Positions 26,109 to 34,882 of a stretch of DNA of 64,000 nt are shown piece by piece. Made by a program: the position numbers and the translations under genes. The stretch comes from a bacterium (GTDB lineage Bacteria; Chloroflexota; Anaerolineae; Caldilineales; Caldilineaceae). Where the stretch lies: assembly GCA_016124945.1 (NCBI GenBank), contig WGMT01000014.1, positions 27,576 through 91,575 of the forward strand, given 5' to 3'. The notes beneath the pieces were generated by a model. That model searched no databases, was not told where the DNA came from, and saw only the letters and a list, made by a program, of their open reading frames with translations. Position 1 is the first letter of the stretch. Every line of letters starts with the position of its first letter.

Positions 26109-28182
26109 AACTCACGAGCAAATGACCAGCGGCGTCGATGAGCGCGCTGTCTTCGGGGGTGAGGACGGCGGTGGATTCTTGATCTTCGATGATGGCTGGG
26201 CCGAGGATCGTCATCCCCGCGGCCAGGCGATAGCGATCATAGACCGGCGTCTCCACGAAGCCGGCGCAGGCGGGGAAGTAAGCCGGCCGCGTCCGCTTTT
26301 GCGCGGAGGACGGGTCAGTGTCCGCCGCGGTAGGCAGGTTGGGGAAGATGTAGGATGGTGGGCTGCTCTGCGCCGACAGATGCCAATGGACACATTCCAG
26401 CGGCATGGCGCGGTTGGTGCGGGCGAAAAGCTGTTCGTAGCGCCGGTGGAAGCGGTCGGTGAGCGCAGACGCATGGGTCATGTCGCCGCCGTCGAGCGGC
26501 ACGCGGATCGTGTGGATCTGGCCGACCATGCGCATGTCCACGGCGCGGGCCAGGGAGATGTCGCTTTCGGCGATGTCAGCATCGGCGAGGACGGCGCGCG
26601 ATTCGCCTTCCATCTCGGCGAAAAGGAAGGCGATTTTTTCGGCCTGAAGCGCGTCGAGGCGGACGGCGGCGGTGCGTTCCAGGGCGAAGGCGTAGGGCGC
26701 GGCCAGGCAGCCCACGCTGGAAAGCGTCCCCGCGCCGTTGGGCAATACGAAACGGTGGGCGGCCAGCAACTTCGCCACAGCGGAGACATGCGCCGGCCCT
26801 GCCCCGCCTGAGGCGACGAGGGTGAAGCGCCGTGGATCGTGTCCGCGCTCGATGATGTGCATGCGCGCCGCCGCCGCCATGTTCTCGTTGACCACCTGAT
26901 GGATGCCCCAGGCGCAGGCCAACATGTCCATGCCCAGCGAATCGGCCAGGGGCGTGATGGCTTGTTCGGCGCGGGCGCGATCCAGTTTCATACGCCCACC
27001 GAGGAAGAAATCGGCGTCGAGGTAGCCAAGCAGCAGGTTGGCATCGGTGACGGTTGGCTGCTCACCGCCGAGGGCGTAGCAGGCCGGTCCTGGATCGGCG
27101 GCGGCGCTGTATGGGCCAACCTGGAGCAGGCCGAGATCGTTGCGCCAGGCGATGCTGCCACCGCCCGCGCCGATTTCGATCAGGTCTACACTGGGTACGG
27201 CAATGGGCAGGCCGCTACCCCGTTTGAAGCGATTGACGCGGCCCGCCTCGAAATTTCCACTCAGGTAGAGCGATCCCCCTTCAATGAGACAGGCTTTGGC
27301 TGTGGTGCCGCCCATGTCGAAGCCGACAAGATCGGGTAGATCAAGGACGCGGCCCACTTCACGCGCAGCCAGGGCGCCGGCGGACGGTCCTGATTCCAAT
27401 AGACGGATGGGGAAGCGCCGCGCCGTCTCGACGGAACCGGCCCCGCCATTGGAAAGCATGACGGCGAAACGTCCACGAAAATTGAGCGCGGCCAGCGCAG
27501 TTTGCAGTCGGTCCAAGTAGCGGCTGAGCAGGGGACGCACGTAGGCGTCGGCTGCGGTGGTGGAGGTGCGATCCCATTCGCCGGCCACGGGCGCGACCTG
27601 GGAGGATAACGAGATCGGCAGCGCAGGGAAGTGCTGGGCAATGGCCTGTGCCGCCGCCCGTTCGTTGGCCGGGTTGGCGTAGGCGTGCAAAAAGACAACG
27701 GCCAGCGCTTCAATGCCCTGGCCGATCAGATCCTCGGTGGCGGCGACGACGGCGGACAGATCCACCGCCGTGAGGATCTCGCCATCGGCCAGCGTGCGTT
27801 CGGGAATCTCGCGGCGCAGGCTGTCGCGGATCAGCGGATCGGGGTAGGTGATGAAGAGATCATAGGCGTCGTAGCGCTGTTCCTTGCCCAGATCGAGGAC
27901 ATGTCGAAAACCGGCAGTGGTGAGCAGACCGGTGCGCGCCCCGCGGCGGTCGATGATGGCGTTGGTGACGAGCGTGGTGCTGTGGACGATCTCATCGATC
28001 TGCGCAACGGAGATCTTCAGATCCGAAAGCAAGGCATTCAGCCCCTCAATCACGCCGTCTGCCGGGTCGGGATAGCTGGTGAGGTGTTTGTAGCGATGAA
28101 TCTCACCGGATCTGACCTCTGTCAACACAAAATCGGTGAAGGTGCCGCCAATGTCCAATCCCAATCGATAGCGTGTGGTCAC
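26098..28182 (-). CDS. Hydantoinase A/oxoprolinase-family protein (second pair)
   Basis: A 694-residue HyuA-type subunit: YRLGLDIGGTFTDFVLTEVR, VGFDMGGTTAKACLIEGG, EIGAGGGSIAWRNDLGLLQV and SAAADPGPACYALGG. Start is GTG at 28180-28182 with AGGAGA upstream. It is the first gene of the leftward pair and faces a GntR/UTRA regulator across about 218 nt, which may control it. The C-terminal VSCDW and stop lie within a repeat. With HyuB it would hydrolyse a hydantoin, oxoproline or similar cyclic amide. Confidence 0.92.
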   Translation of the reverse strand: MTTRYRLGLDIGGTFTDFVLTEVRSGEIHRYKHLTSYPDPADGVIEGLNALLSDLKISVAQIDEIVHSTTLVTNAIIDRRGARTGLLTTAGFRHVLDLGKEQRYDAYDLFITYPDPLIRDSLRREIPERTLADGEILTAVDLSAVVAATEDLIGQGIEALAVVFLHAYANPANERAAAQAIAQHFPALPISLSSQVAPVAGEWDRTSTTAADAYVRPLLSRYLDRLQTALAALNFRGRFAVMLSNGGAGSVETARRFPIRLLESGPSAGALAAREVGRVLDLPDLVGFDMGGTTAKACLIEGGSLYLSGNFEAGRVNRFKRGSGLPIAVPSVDLIEIGAGGGSIAWRNDLGLLQVGPYSAAADPGPACYALGGEQPTVTDANLLLGYLDADFFLGGRMKLDRARAEQAITPLADSLGMDMLACAWGIHQVVNENMAAAARMHIIERGHDPRRFTLVASGGAGPAHVSAVAKLLAAHRFVLPNGAGTLSSVGCLAAPYAFALERTAAVRLDALQAEKIAFLFAEMEGESRAVLADADIAESDISLARAVDMRMVGQIHTIRVPLDGGDMTHASALTDRFHRRYEQLFARTNRAMPLECVHWHLSAQSSPPSYIFPNLPTAADTDPSSAQKRTRPAYFPACAGFVETPVYDRYRLAAGMTILGPAIIEDQESTAVLTPEDSALIDAAGHLLVSCDW

Positions 28183-28337
28183 GCCTGCATCTCCTGTTGT
28201 TTGTTGGTCAATCTGCTGTGTCTACCTTCCGTCCTGTGGCTACCGACATCTGCCAAAAGCTACACAGGCAGAGGGATTATACACGTCTCTGGCACTTTCG
28301 TCCCCAGCGTGAAATGCACCCGAGCGAAAACTGCCTT

Positions 28338-28366
28338 TTGACGAACAATGATGTATATTATAATAA
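28338..28366 (+). promoter_or_regulatory. AT-rich promoter region of the GntR/UTRA gene
   Basis: TTGACG (28338-28343) is followed by TATAAT (28359-28364) at 15 nt, or TAATAA (28361-28366) at 17 nt. The flanking tract (28350-28390) is very AT-rich in a GC-rich region and would suit regulator binding. Confidence 0.45.
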
Positions 28367-28400
28367 TATAAAATATCTTATTTGAAATATAGGAAGTCCA

Positions 28401-29189
28401 ATGGCCCATTCCAACTTGTCTATGAACGAAGTTGTGCATGAAGGCGTACATACCTTACCCACAGCTCAACTTGACCGCAACAGCTTCGTGCCGCTCTACC
28501 ATCAGCTCTACGAACTCTTGCGCGCTCAACTTGAATCCGGCGTCTACCAGCCAGGGGACAAACTCCCCACCGAAGCTGAATTCTGTGAATTGTACGGCAT
28601 CAGCCAGATCACCATTCGTCAGTCGCTCAACATGCTCGTAGACGCGGGCCTGATCGACCGACGCAAGGGCAAAGGCACCTTTGTCACCAAACCGGCCATC
28701 ACCAGCGTGCTGCGTCCGGTTTTTAGCATCGCAGAGGATATGCGACAGCGTGGTCTCACCCATCGCGCCGAACTGCTCGACAGCGGCACAGCGCCTGTCT
28801 CACAGCATACAGCGCGGGCGCTCAACGTCGCCGTCGGTGACGAAGTCGTCTACGTGTCGCTGCTCCACTACGCCGACGGTGAACCACTCTGCGTCGAGCG
28901 GGCAAGCATCCTGCACAGCGCCTGCCCCAATCTCCTGCAACATGACGTGGTCAACGAGCCGCTGATGGAGACGTTGCGTCGCGAGTACGACGTCGTCCTC
29001 ACCCGTGCTGGGCAGACTGTATGGGCGCAGCAGGCCGGCGAAGAGTACGCCCTCCTGCTACAGACAGCGCCCGAGGATCCACTGCTGGTGGTGGAACGTA
29101 TCGTCTATTCGCAGCACAACCAGCCCGTAGAATTTTCCCGCATCTTCTACCGTGGAGATCGTTATGCCCTACAGTTTGAACTTGGATAG
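28401..29189 (+). CDS. GntR-family transcriptional regulator with UTRA domain (HutC type)
   Basis: A 262-residue regulator. The winged helix-turn-helix spans roughly residues 30-100 (LESGVYQPGDKLPTEAEFCE, GISQITIRQSLNMLVDAG, RRKGKGTFVTKP), followed by a UTRA effector domain (SVLRPVFSIAEDMRQRGL to VVERIVYSQHNQPVEFSRIF). HutC-type regulators sense small metabolites, often sugar phosphates or histidine-pathway compounds. It lies divergent from hydantoinase A and upstream of the collapsed sugar operon, so it could have controlled either one. Confidence 0.92.
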   Translation: MAHSNLSMNEVVHEGVHTLPTAQLDRNSFVPLYHQLYELLRAQLESGVYQPGDKLPTEAEFCELYGISQITIRQSLNMLVDAGLIDRRKGKGTFVTKPAITSVLRPVFSIAEDMRQRGLTHRAELLDSGTAPVSQHTARALNVAVGDEVVYVSLLHYADGEPLCVERASILHSACPNLLQHDVVNEPLMETLRREYDVVLTRAGQTVWAQQAGEEYALLLQTAPEDPLLVVERIVYSQHNQPVEFSRIFYRGDRYALQFELG

Positions 29190-29676
29190 ATGATTGGTGA
29201 CTGGTAATTGGGATAGATTCGCTCAAGCACAATTCTGCCCCAATTACCAGTCACCAATCATCTATCCCCAATCACAACAACCCAGTTTTCTCGACGAAAA
29301 TCGACCATCCCCCTGGTCGCTCTTCTCAGGTGAGGCACACGCCTTGCCTGTAGGTTCCACGCGTTTTACCACGACCTGAATCGATACCGCCATGAGCTTG
29401 TCTTGCTGCTCCCTGTTCGCAAGACCTGGGCTTTGCCTTGCCTTGAATCGGCCAAAGGAGGATTTATGTAACGCTCCATTCGCCAGGATTTGCGCCGCAC
29501 GATTTCTTTGCACCTAAGTTCACTGCCTATGAAACTGTGGCTCAACCCCCAGGCATCCCAATGTTGCATCACGCTCTCGACCGGTACGCGCACCACGCAC
29601 TATTGTTTTCGGTAGCGTCCTCGTGTCCCAGATCCGAGACCTTTTCAACCCTATCCCATGCCCGAGGAGACAAACC
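29190..29676. other. Intergenic region with heptamer hairpin and start-stop site
   Basis: A 487-nt gap. Immediately after the regulator is an inverted heptamer region (about 29191-29275: GATTGGTGACTGGTAATTGG with its complement). At 29455-29471 AAAGGAG precedes ATG directly followed by TAA, a minimal start-stop. No gene is evident. Confidence 0.5.
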
Positions 29677-30800
29677 ATGAAGAGAACACTGCTTGCTTTG
29701 TGGATGATAACAATGCTGTTTGTGCTGGCCGCCTGTGCGCCCACTGCACCTGCCCCCGCCGAGAGCGGACAGGCCGAAGCCACTGCGCCTGCCGCCGAGG
29801 AAAGCGCACCCGCCGCGCCCTCTGATTCGGCTTACGGCGAACTGCCGCCGCCGGCGAACTGCCGCCGGTGGAAGAACGCCTCCCCCGCACCGAGGACATC
29901 TACGTCGTCGACGTCGTCGAAGAGATCGGCGAATACGGCGGCACCTGGCGCAACGTCTCCCAGTACTCCTGGGCCGGCGCCATCCGCCGATCATGTACGA
30001 TCCACCTGTGCGCTGGGCGCCCGACTACTCTGCCTACATTCCCGGCTCGTTGCGCTCGTGGGAATACAACGAAGACGGCATTCAACTCACGCTCAACTGG
30101 CGTCAGGGCATCAAATGGTCCGACGGTGAACCTTTCACCACGGCAGATCTTCAGTTCGCCTGGGAAGATCTGATGACCAATGAGGAATACAGCGCCCTCA
30201 CCCCGCCCGGCTACCTGCGCAACGACGACGGCAGCCCTGCCGACGTCACCTTCCCAGATGACTACACCATGGTCGTCCAATGGGACAAGCCGCAGTGGCT
30301 GGCCCACACCATCATGGCGCAGGGCTACTGGGAATGGGAACGCTTCATGTATCCCGAACACTACCTGAGCCAGTTCCACCCCACGTACAGCGCCGACGGC
30401 GGCTACGCCGTGTTGGAAGAGAACAGCGTCTGGTTCGAGAACCCCGACTTCCCCACCATCTTCGCCTGGCATCTCAGTGAATTCACGCCCAGCCAGACGT
30501 GGAAGTTCGAGCGCAACCCCTACTACTGGAAGACGGACCCCAAAGGCAACCAACTGCCCTACATCGACTACCTGGAATTTGAACTGGTGGAAGACAGCGA
30601 AGTGCGCCTGCTCAACACGTCACAAGGACAGTACGACGCCACCTTCCGCGGCGTCGAGAACTTTACCGACATCCCCTTCCTGCTCGAAAGCGCCGAAGCG
30701 GGCGACTTCCGGGTGATCAACTACGCCCAGGGCAACGGCGCCGAACCCAACTGGATGGTGAACCAGAGCTACCGCGGCAACGGCGAACCCGAAGAGGTCG
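29677..30800 (+). pseudogene. Remnant of a sugar-type SBP_bac_5 lipoprotein, frameshifted and truncated
   Basis: ATG 29677 follows GAGGAGA and encodes a lipoprotein signal (MKRTLLALWMITMLFVLAAC, Cys20). A 17-nt tandem duplication (29836-29852 repeated from 29853) shifts the frame: the family text EERLPRTEDIYVVDVVEEIG continues in a second register. A second loss near 29980 moves it to a third, where RWAPDYSAYIPGSLRSWEYN and WRQGIKWSDGEPFTTADLQF read as a large-size family 5 binding protein. It stops matching after about 30800, where a permease fragment begins in frame. The intact protein would be about 650-700 residues. Confidence 0.8.
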
Positions 30801-30990
30801 TCGCCGAGATCCGCACGCTGCTGCTGGCCTTTGTGCGGTGGGGCGGCACGACGCGGCAGGTGCGCGGCCTCGTCCTTTCGCTGCGTGAGCGCGAATACGT
30901 GCTGGCGGCGCGCAGCTTCGGCGTAGGTGACCGCGCCATCCTGTTTCGTCACCTCATCCCGGGCACGCTGAGCCACGTCATCGTCACCGG
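30801..30990 (+). pseudogene. Remnant of a DppC/OppC-type permease
   Basis: About 60 codons, in frame with the SBP remnant, match only the coupling region of a DppC-like permease: FVRWGGTTRQVRGLVLSLRE, then YVLAARSFGVGDRAILFRHL and a short following strand. All other transmembrane segments are missing. The open frame continues into an ATPase fragment. Boundaries are approximate because no alignment could be run. Confidence 0.75.
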
Positions 30991-31273
30991 CGACGAACCC
31001 ACCACCGCCCTCGACGTCACCACGCAGGCGCAGATCAACGACCTGATGCGCGACTTGCAGGCGGAGTTCGGCATGTCGATTATCTACATCCCCCACGATC
31101 TGGGTGTCATCGCCGAAGTGGCCGACCGCGTGGCCGTCATGTACCTGGGGCGCATCGTCGAACAGGCCGATGTGGAGACGATCTTCTACGCGCCCAAACA
31201 CCCGTGCACCCGCGCCCTGCTCCACTCCATCCCCAAAATCGGGGACGGGCGACAGGCGCGCCTCAACACCATC
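30991..31273 (+). pseudogene. Remnant of a Dpp/Opp-type ABC ATPase
   Basis: About 94 codons begin inside Walker B (GDEPTTALDVTTQAQINDLM), continue through the H-loop (IIYIPHDLGVIAEVADRVAV, with Pro where Thr or Ser is usual) and GRIVEQADVETIFYAPKHP, and stop in the segment before the C-terminal extension (SIPKIGDGRQARLNTI). Walker A and the ABC signature are absent, so ATP hydrolysis is impossible. It joins the next remnant at ATCATC near 31271-31276. Confidence 0.8.
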
Positions 31274-32567
31274 ATCGGCGCGGCCAGCACCACCTTTGGC
31301 CCCAAAGTGCTGCGCGACATCCGCAACCATCCCGGCATGGGTGGCAGCACCTTCCACTTTGTCGACATCAACGAAGAACGCCTTGCCGTCTACGACAAGC
31401 TGGCGCGGCGCTTCAACCACTTCACCGACACACCGGTGACGATCCGCTCGTCTACCGACCGCAACGAATTACTGCCTGGCAGCGACTACGTCATCCTCTC
31501 GGTGGATACCGGCCACTACAGCACCTGGCGACAGGACTTTGAGACGCCGATCAAGCACGGCATCCGCCAGATCTACGGCGAACTGGGCGGGCCGGGGGGT
31601 ATCTTCCACTCGTTACGCCAGATCCCGCTGCACCTGGACATCGCCGCCAACATCGCCCAGCACTGTCCTAACGCCAAGGTGCTGGCGGCGTCGAACCCGC
31701 TCAACCGCATCTGCCTGGCCATGCAACGGCACAGCGGCGTGGGGCAGATTGTGGGGCTTTGTCACGGCGTGGAGATGGCGCTCTACCTCTACCTCAACAA
31801 GGTGTTGGGCATCGACGGCGATGACATGGAAGCCGTGGCCGCAGGCGTCAACCACTTTACCTGGATTTTGGACCTGCGCCGCAAGTCCACCGGTGAGGAT
31901 CTCTACCCGCTCATGCGCCGCACCCTGGCCGCCATCCAAGAGGACAAACAGGGGTTGTCGCGCAAACTATTGGAGGTCTTCGGCTACTTCCCAGGCAGAT
32001 CGGACAGCCACGTGGGCGAGTACATCGCCTACGCCTACGAGTTCGGCCTGCACGGCCTCAACTTCGACGCCTACCTGGAGCAGGAACACAAGCGCTGGTC
32101 CTATCTCAAGTCGGTGGCCGAAAACGAAGCGGGCTGGGATCAGTACGAGTCGCACCACGGCGATCAATCCGCCCTTTCCGAAGATCTGCGCCTGGACGAG
32201 TTCTTCGCGCCGCGCAGTTGGGCCGACACCCTGGCGATCCCGTTGATCGACGCGCAGGTGAATCACAAGCGGCTGCACATGCCTGCGCTCAACCTGCTCA
32301 ACCACGGCGCTATCGACAACCTGCCCGCCGACATCTTTGTGGAAACCCCCAGCGTCGTGGACGGTTCCGGCATCTACCCTGTGCGCATGGGGCCGCTGCG
32401 CCACCCGTTGGCCGCGCTGATCCGCCGCGATGTGGACCAAATGGAGCTGATCGTCGAGGCCGCCGTCACCGGCAACCGCAACCTCGTCCTCCAGGCCATG
32501 CTGCTGGACCCGGTGGTCGATCACATCGGCAACGCCGAACGCGTCCTATCTGCCGCAGTTCGCGTGA
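31274..32567 (+). pseudogene. GH4-family glycosidase, almost complete but without its own start
   Basis: About 430 codons match glycoside hydrolase family 4 (6-phospho- or free alpha-glycosidases/galactosidases needing NAD and a divalent metal). IGAASTTFGPKVLRDI is the dinucleotide loop; ASNPLNRICLAMQRHSGVG, GLCHGVEMALYL (metal Cys) and AAGVNHFTWILDL (metal His) are retained. Only the first few residues are lost, replaced by an ATPase fragment. Near the end the family tail SYLPQFA with TGA (32565-32567) reads in a neighbouring register; the chimeric frame instead runs on to 32584 in a repeat. Confidence 0.75.
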
Positions 32568-32574
32568 AGATTAG

Positions 32575-32691
32575 GGATTGGTGATTTGTGATTGGGCTTG
32601 TCGATGGGCTAGCGAACGAGCGTTCGGTCGTCTTATCGACAACATAGATGCGTACTTTCACAAGCATATTTCGAGACCCAATCACCATCAC
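32575..32691. repeat. MITE-like intergenic repeat, family B copy 2
   Basis: Begins with GGATTGGTGATTTGTGATTG and ends with AGACCCAATCACC, sharing internal CAAGCATATTTCGAGACCC with copy 1 at 25982-26108. It provides the stop of the chimeric frame and the first codons of the next gene. Confidence 0.65.
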
Positions 32692-33364
32692 CGCGCCTGG
32701 ATACAGCGCCGTCTATCACCGCGAAGGATGCGGTTTTGTCGGGCTGTGGGATCGCGACGGCAACGATTGGATCACCTATCGCCCTACCGGCGGCGAGTAC
32801 GGACACTACCGCGGCATCCCCAACATGGGCTACAACAGCTTCGGCCATCCTGGCTATGCCTTCGGCGCGCGAACCACGGTGTTGTCCGCGGGGCCGGCTG
32901 CTATCCCTCTGCTCTCTGAATCGGCGGATGGGGCGTGGCGCACCACCTGGGACTTCTTCCCCGATCGCATGGTGCAGGTGATCGAAACGGTGGGCGGCCT
33001 CTATTGGTGGCTTTACGAAGGCACGCCCGGCGGTCACTTTCGCCCCGATAGCCAGTACGCGTTGCTGTCGGACGGGACGATCCTGCCCTGTGCTCAGCGC
33101 TATGCCGCGCCGGCCAAAACAGCGCGCCATGTCTGCTTTGTGGACCCGTCCACGCGCCGCTGCTTGCGCCTGTCGGCGTTGACCCCTGAACCCACCGTGG
33201 ACATTTATTGGCCCATGGGCGGCGAAGGCGGCATGACAGTTTGGGGCTTTGGCCGCCACGATCACCAGGGACCACACGCCCACTTACAGCAGACGCCTGC
33301 CATCTTTAGCGTCGCCTTTGTCGAAGAGATCGATGCCGTCAACGTCGGCGCAGCGAAGGAGTGA
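32648..33364 (+). CDS. Conserved hypothetical protein of sugar-catabolism loci, N terminus probably lost
   Basis: A 238-residue frame whose body (RGIPNMGYNSFGHPGYAFGA, WWLYEGTPGGHFRPDSQYAL, VDIYWPMGGEGGMTVWGFGR) resembles an uncharacterised family seen in sugar-degradation loci of Planctomycetes and Bacteroidetes. The first ten codons (MRTFTSIFRD) fall inside repeat family B, so the native N terminus has probably been replaced. ATG 32648 lacks a clear ribosome site. No catalytic motif is recognised. It lies between the GH4 remnant and a damaged oxidoreductase gene and may be part of the same decaying operon. Confidence 0.55.
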   Translation: MRTFTSIFRDPITITAPGYSAVYHREGCGFVGLWDRDGNDWITYRPTGGEYGHYRGIPNMGYNSFGHPGYAFGARTTVLSAGPAAIPLLSESADGAWRTTWDFFPDRMVQVIETVGGLYWWLYEGTPGGHFRPDSQYALLSDGTILPCAQRYAAPAKTARHVCFVDPSTRRCLRLSALTPEPTVDIYWPMGGEGGMTVWGFGRHDHQGPHAHLQQTPAIFSVAFVEEIDAVNVGAAKE

Positions 33365-33368
33365 GATC

Positions 33369-34550
33369 ATGCTTTTGTCTTCGTCGCCCTTCCCCTCTTC
33401 TCCCTGGTATACTGTCGATCAGGCGGCGCGGCGCGTCAGCAATGGACGGCTCACCTATCAATACGGCGGCGGTTACCTGCACAACGGAGACGGCATCTCC
33501 ATCACCCGCTTCGAGGACGCGCACACCGGCGAGAACTACGCCTACGGCTTCGACGGCCAGTACAACTACCTCATGCGCATGCAGACGGCGGAGATCACAG
33601 CCGTCTGTGATCTCGTCCGCGCGCGCACGGAGGCGTGTATGCGTCTCTTCGGGGCCAAGTCTGCCTACACCGACTATTGCGAAATGTTGGAAAAGGCCGA
33701 GCTCGACGCCGTTTTCATCCTCACCGCGCCGGGGACACATGTGCCCTTCACGCTCAAGGCGTTGGCGATGGGCAAGCATGTCCTTTTGCAGAAACCCATG
33801 GCCACCAACATGGACGACGCCCGCACCATTGCTGCCGCCGTGCGTGTCGCCGGGGTGAAGTGCATCATCGAACCCAGCTCCAATTCGCCCCTCGACCCCG
33901 ACGTGGCCCAACTGCGCCAACTGGTACGCGCCGGCGTTCTGGGGGACATCCTTTGGTTCTCGCTGGGTGTGACTGGCCCCACCACCTACGGTCCGGCGCT
34001 GGGCATGAACCCCTACGGTCAGGCCGCCTTCTACGCCGAGGACAGCGGCGGCTTCCTCTTTGATCTGCCCTACGCGCCCGCCAACATCGTCTCGGTGTTG
34101 GGCGGGTGCCAGAGCGTGATGGCCTACGCCTCGATCTCTGTGGGCGAACACCACATTGTCCCCGAAGCTGAGTACGACAAATTCCTCGCCGCCGCCACCG
34201 ACCCCGACGCCGCCAACTATTGGGACGTGGTGGTCGATCTGCCGCGTACGCAGCGTGTACGCATGGAAGCCGTGGACAACGCCTACTCGCTCTACGAAAT
34301 GGACGGCGGCGTGGTGGGCGCGTGTCATGTGGGGCGCATCTACCATCCTGTGCTCCCTGGATCAGGCGGCGGCAGTTTGCAGATCTTCGGCACTGAAGGT
34401 AACCTCATCTTCGGTGCGGGCTATAGCGCCTCCATCATCTCCACGCTTCCTCGACCTGTGGGGGGCGCTTGCAGTCGTCGGCGCTCTGTGTCAACATCGA
34501 TCCCAGCAGCCTCTACGACTTTGGTGACATGGTCGAGCCGTCACCCTTGA
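33369..34550 (+). pseudogene. Gfo/Idh/MocA-family oxidoreductase, both ends damaged
   Basis: The central part is a clear Gfo/Idh/MocA protein: TAEITAVCDLVRARTEACMR, AVFILTAPGTHVPFTLKALA, the EKP-type site as HVLLQKPMATNMDDARTI, and the C-terminal sheet up to LQIFGTEGNLIFGAGYSASI. The first 65 or so residues lack the GxGxxG dinucleotide loop expected before the VCD strand and look foreign. After about 34445 the text turns to low-complexity residues in the wrong register (PVGGACSRRRSVSTSIPAAS), overlapping an isomerase remnant. A functional NAD-dependent sugar dehydrogenase is unlikely. Confidence 0.65.
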
Positions 34551-34834
34551 TCGAGGATTTATGCGCCAGGTTGGCCGGTCACTACGGGTTGATCCATGTC
34601 AAAGAAGTGGGGTTGGCCGAAGGCTTCCACCTGCACGCCGGTCTTTTGCCCCTGGGCGACGGACCAACGGACTGGGCGCACTTTTTGCGTTTGTCCTTGC
34701 CGCACTTGCCCGCAGACAGTTGGCTGATCCTCGAACGTGTACAGTCGGCGGCGGAGGCGGCGCGCAGTCTAGCCTTCTTGCAAAAGGCGTTGCAAACAGC
34801 GTTGCAAACAGCACTGATAAAGAGCGCCGATTGA
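34469..34834 (+). pseudogene. C-terminal remnant of a sugar isomerase/epimerase-type TIM barrel
   Basis: About 120 codons read LCVNIDPSSLYDF, LCARLAGHYGLIHVKEVGLA, and DWAHFLRLSLPHLPADSWLI, the last strands of an AP-endonuclease-2/xylose-isomerase-like barrel. The N-terminal two-thirds are missing; the fragment overlaps the tail of the damaged oxidoreductase gene in another frame. The end has a small tandem repeat (TTGCAAACAGC). It probably was the last gene of the decayed sugar operon. Confidence 0.6.
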
Positions 34835-34882
34835 CACGTCTCTATCAACGCAAAGCACGGTAACCGTCTGCATTCATCATCT

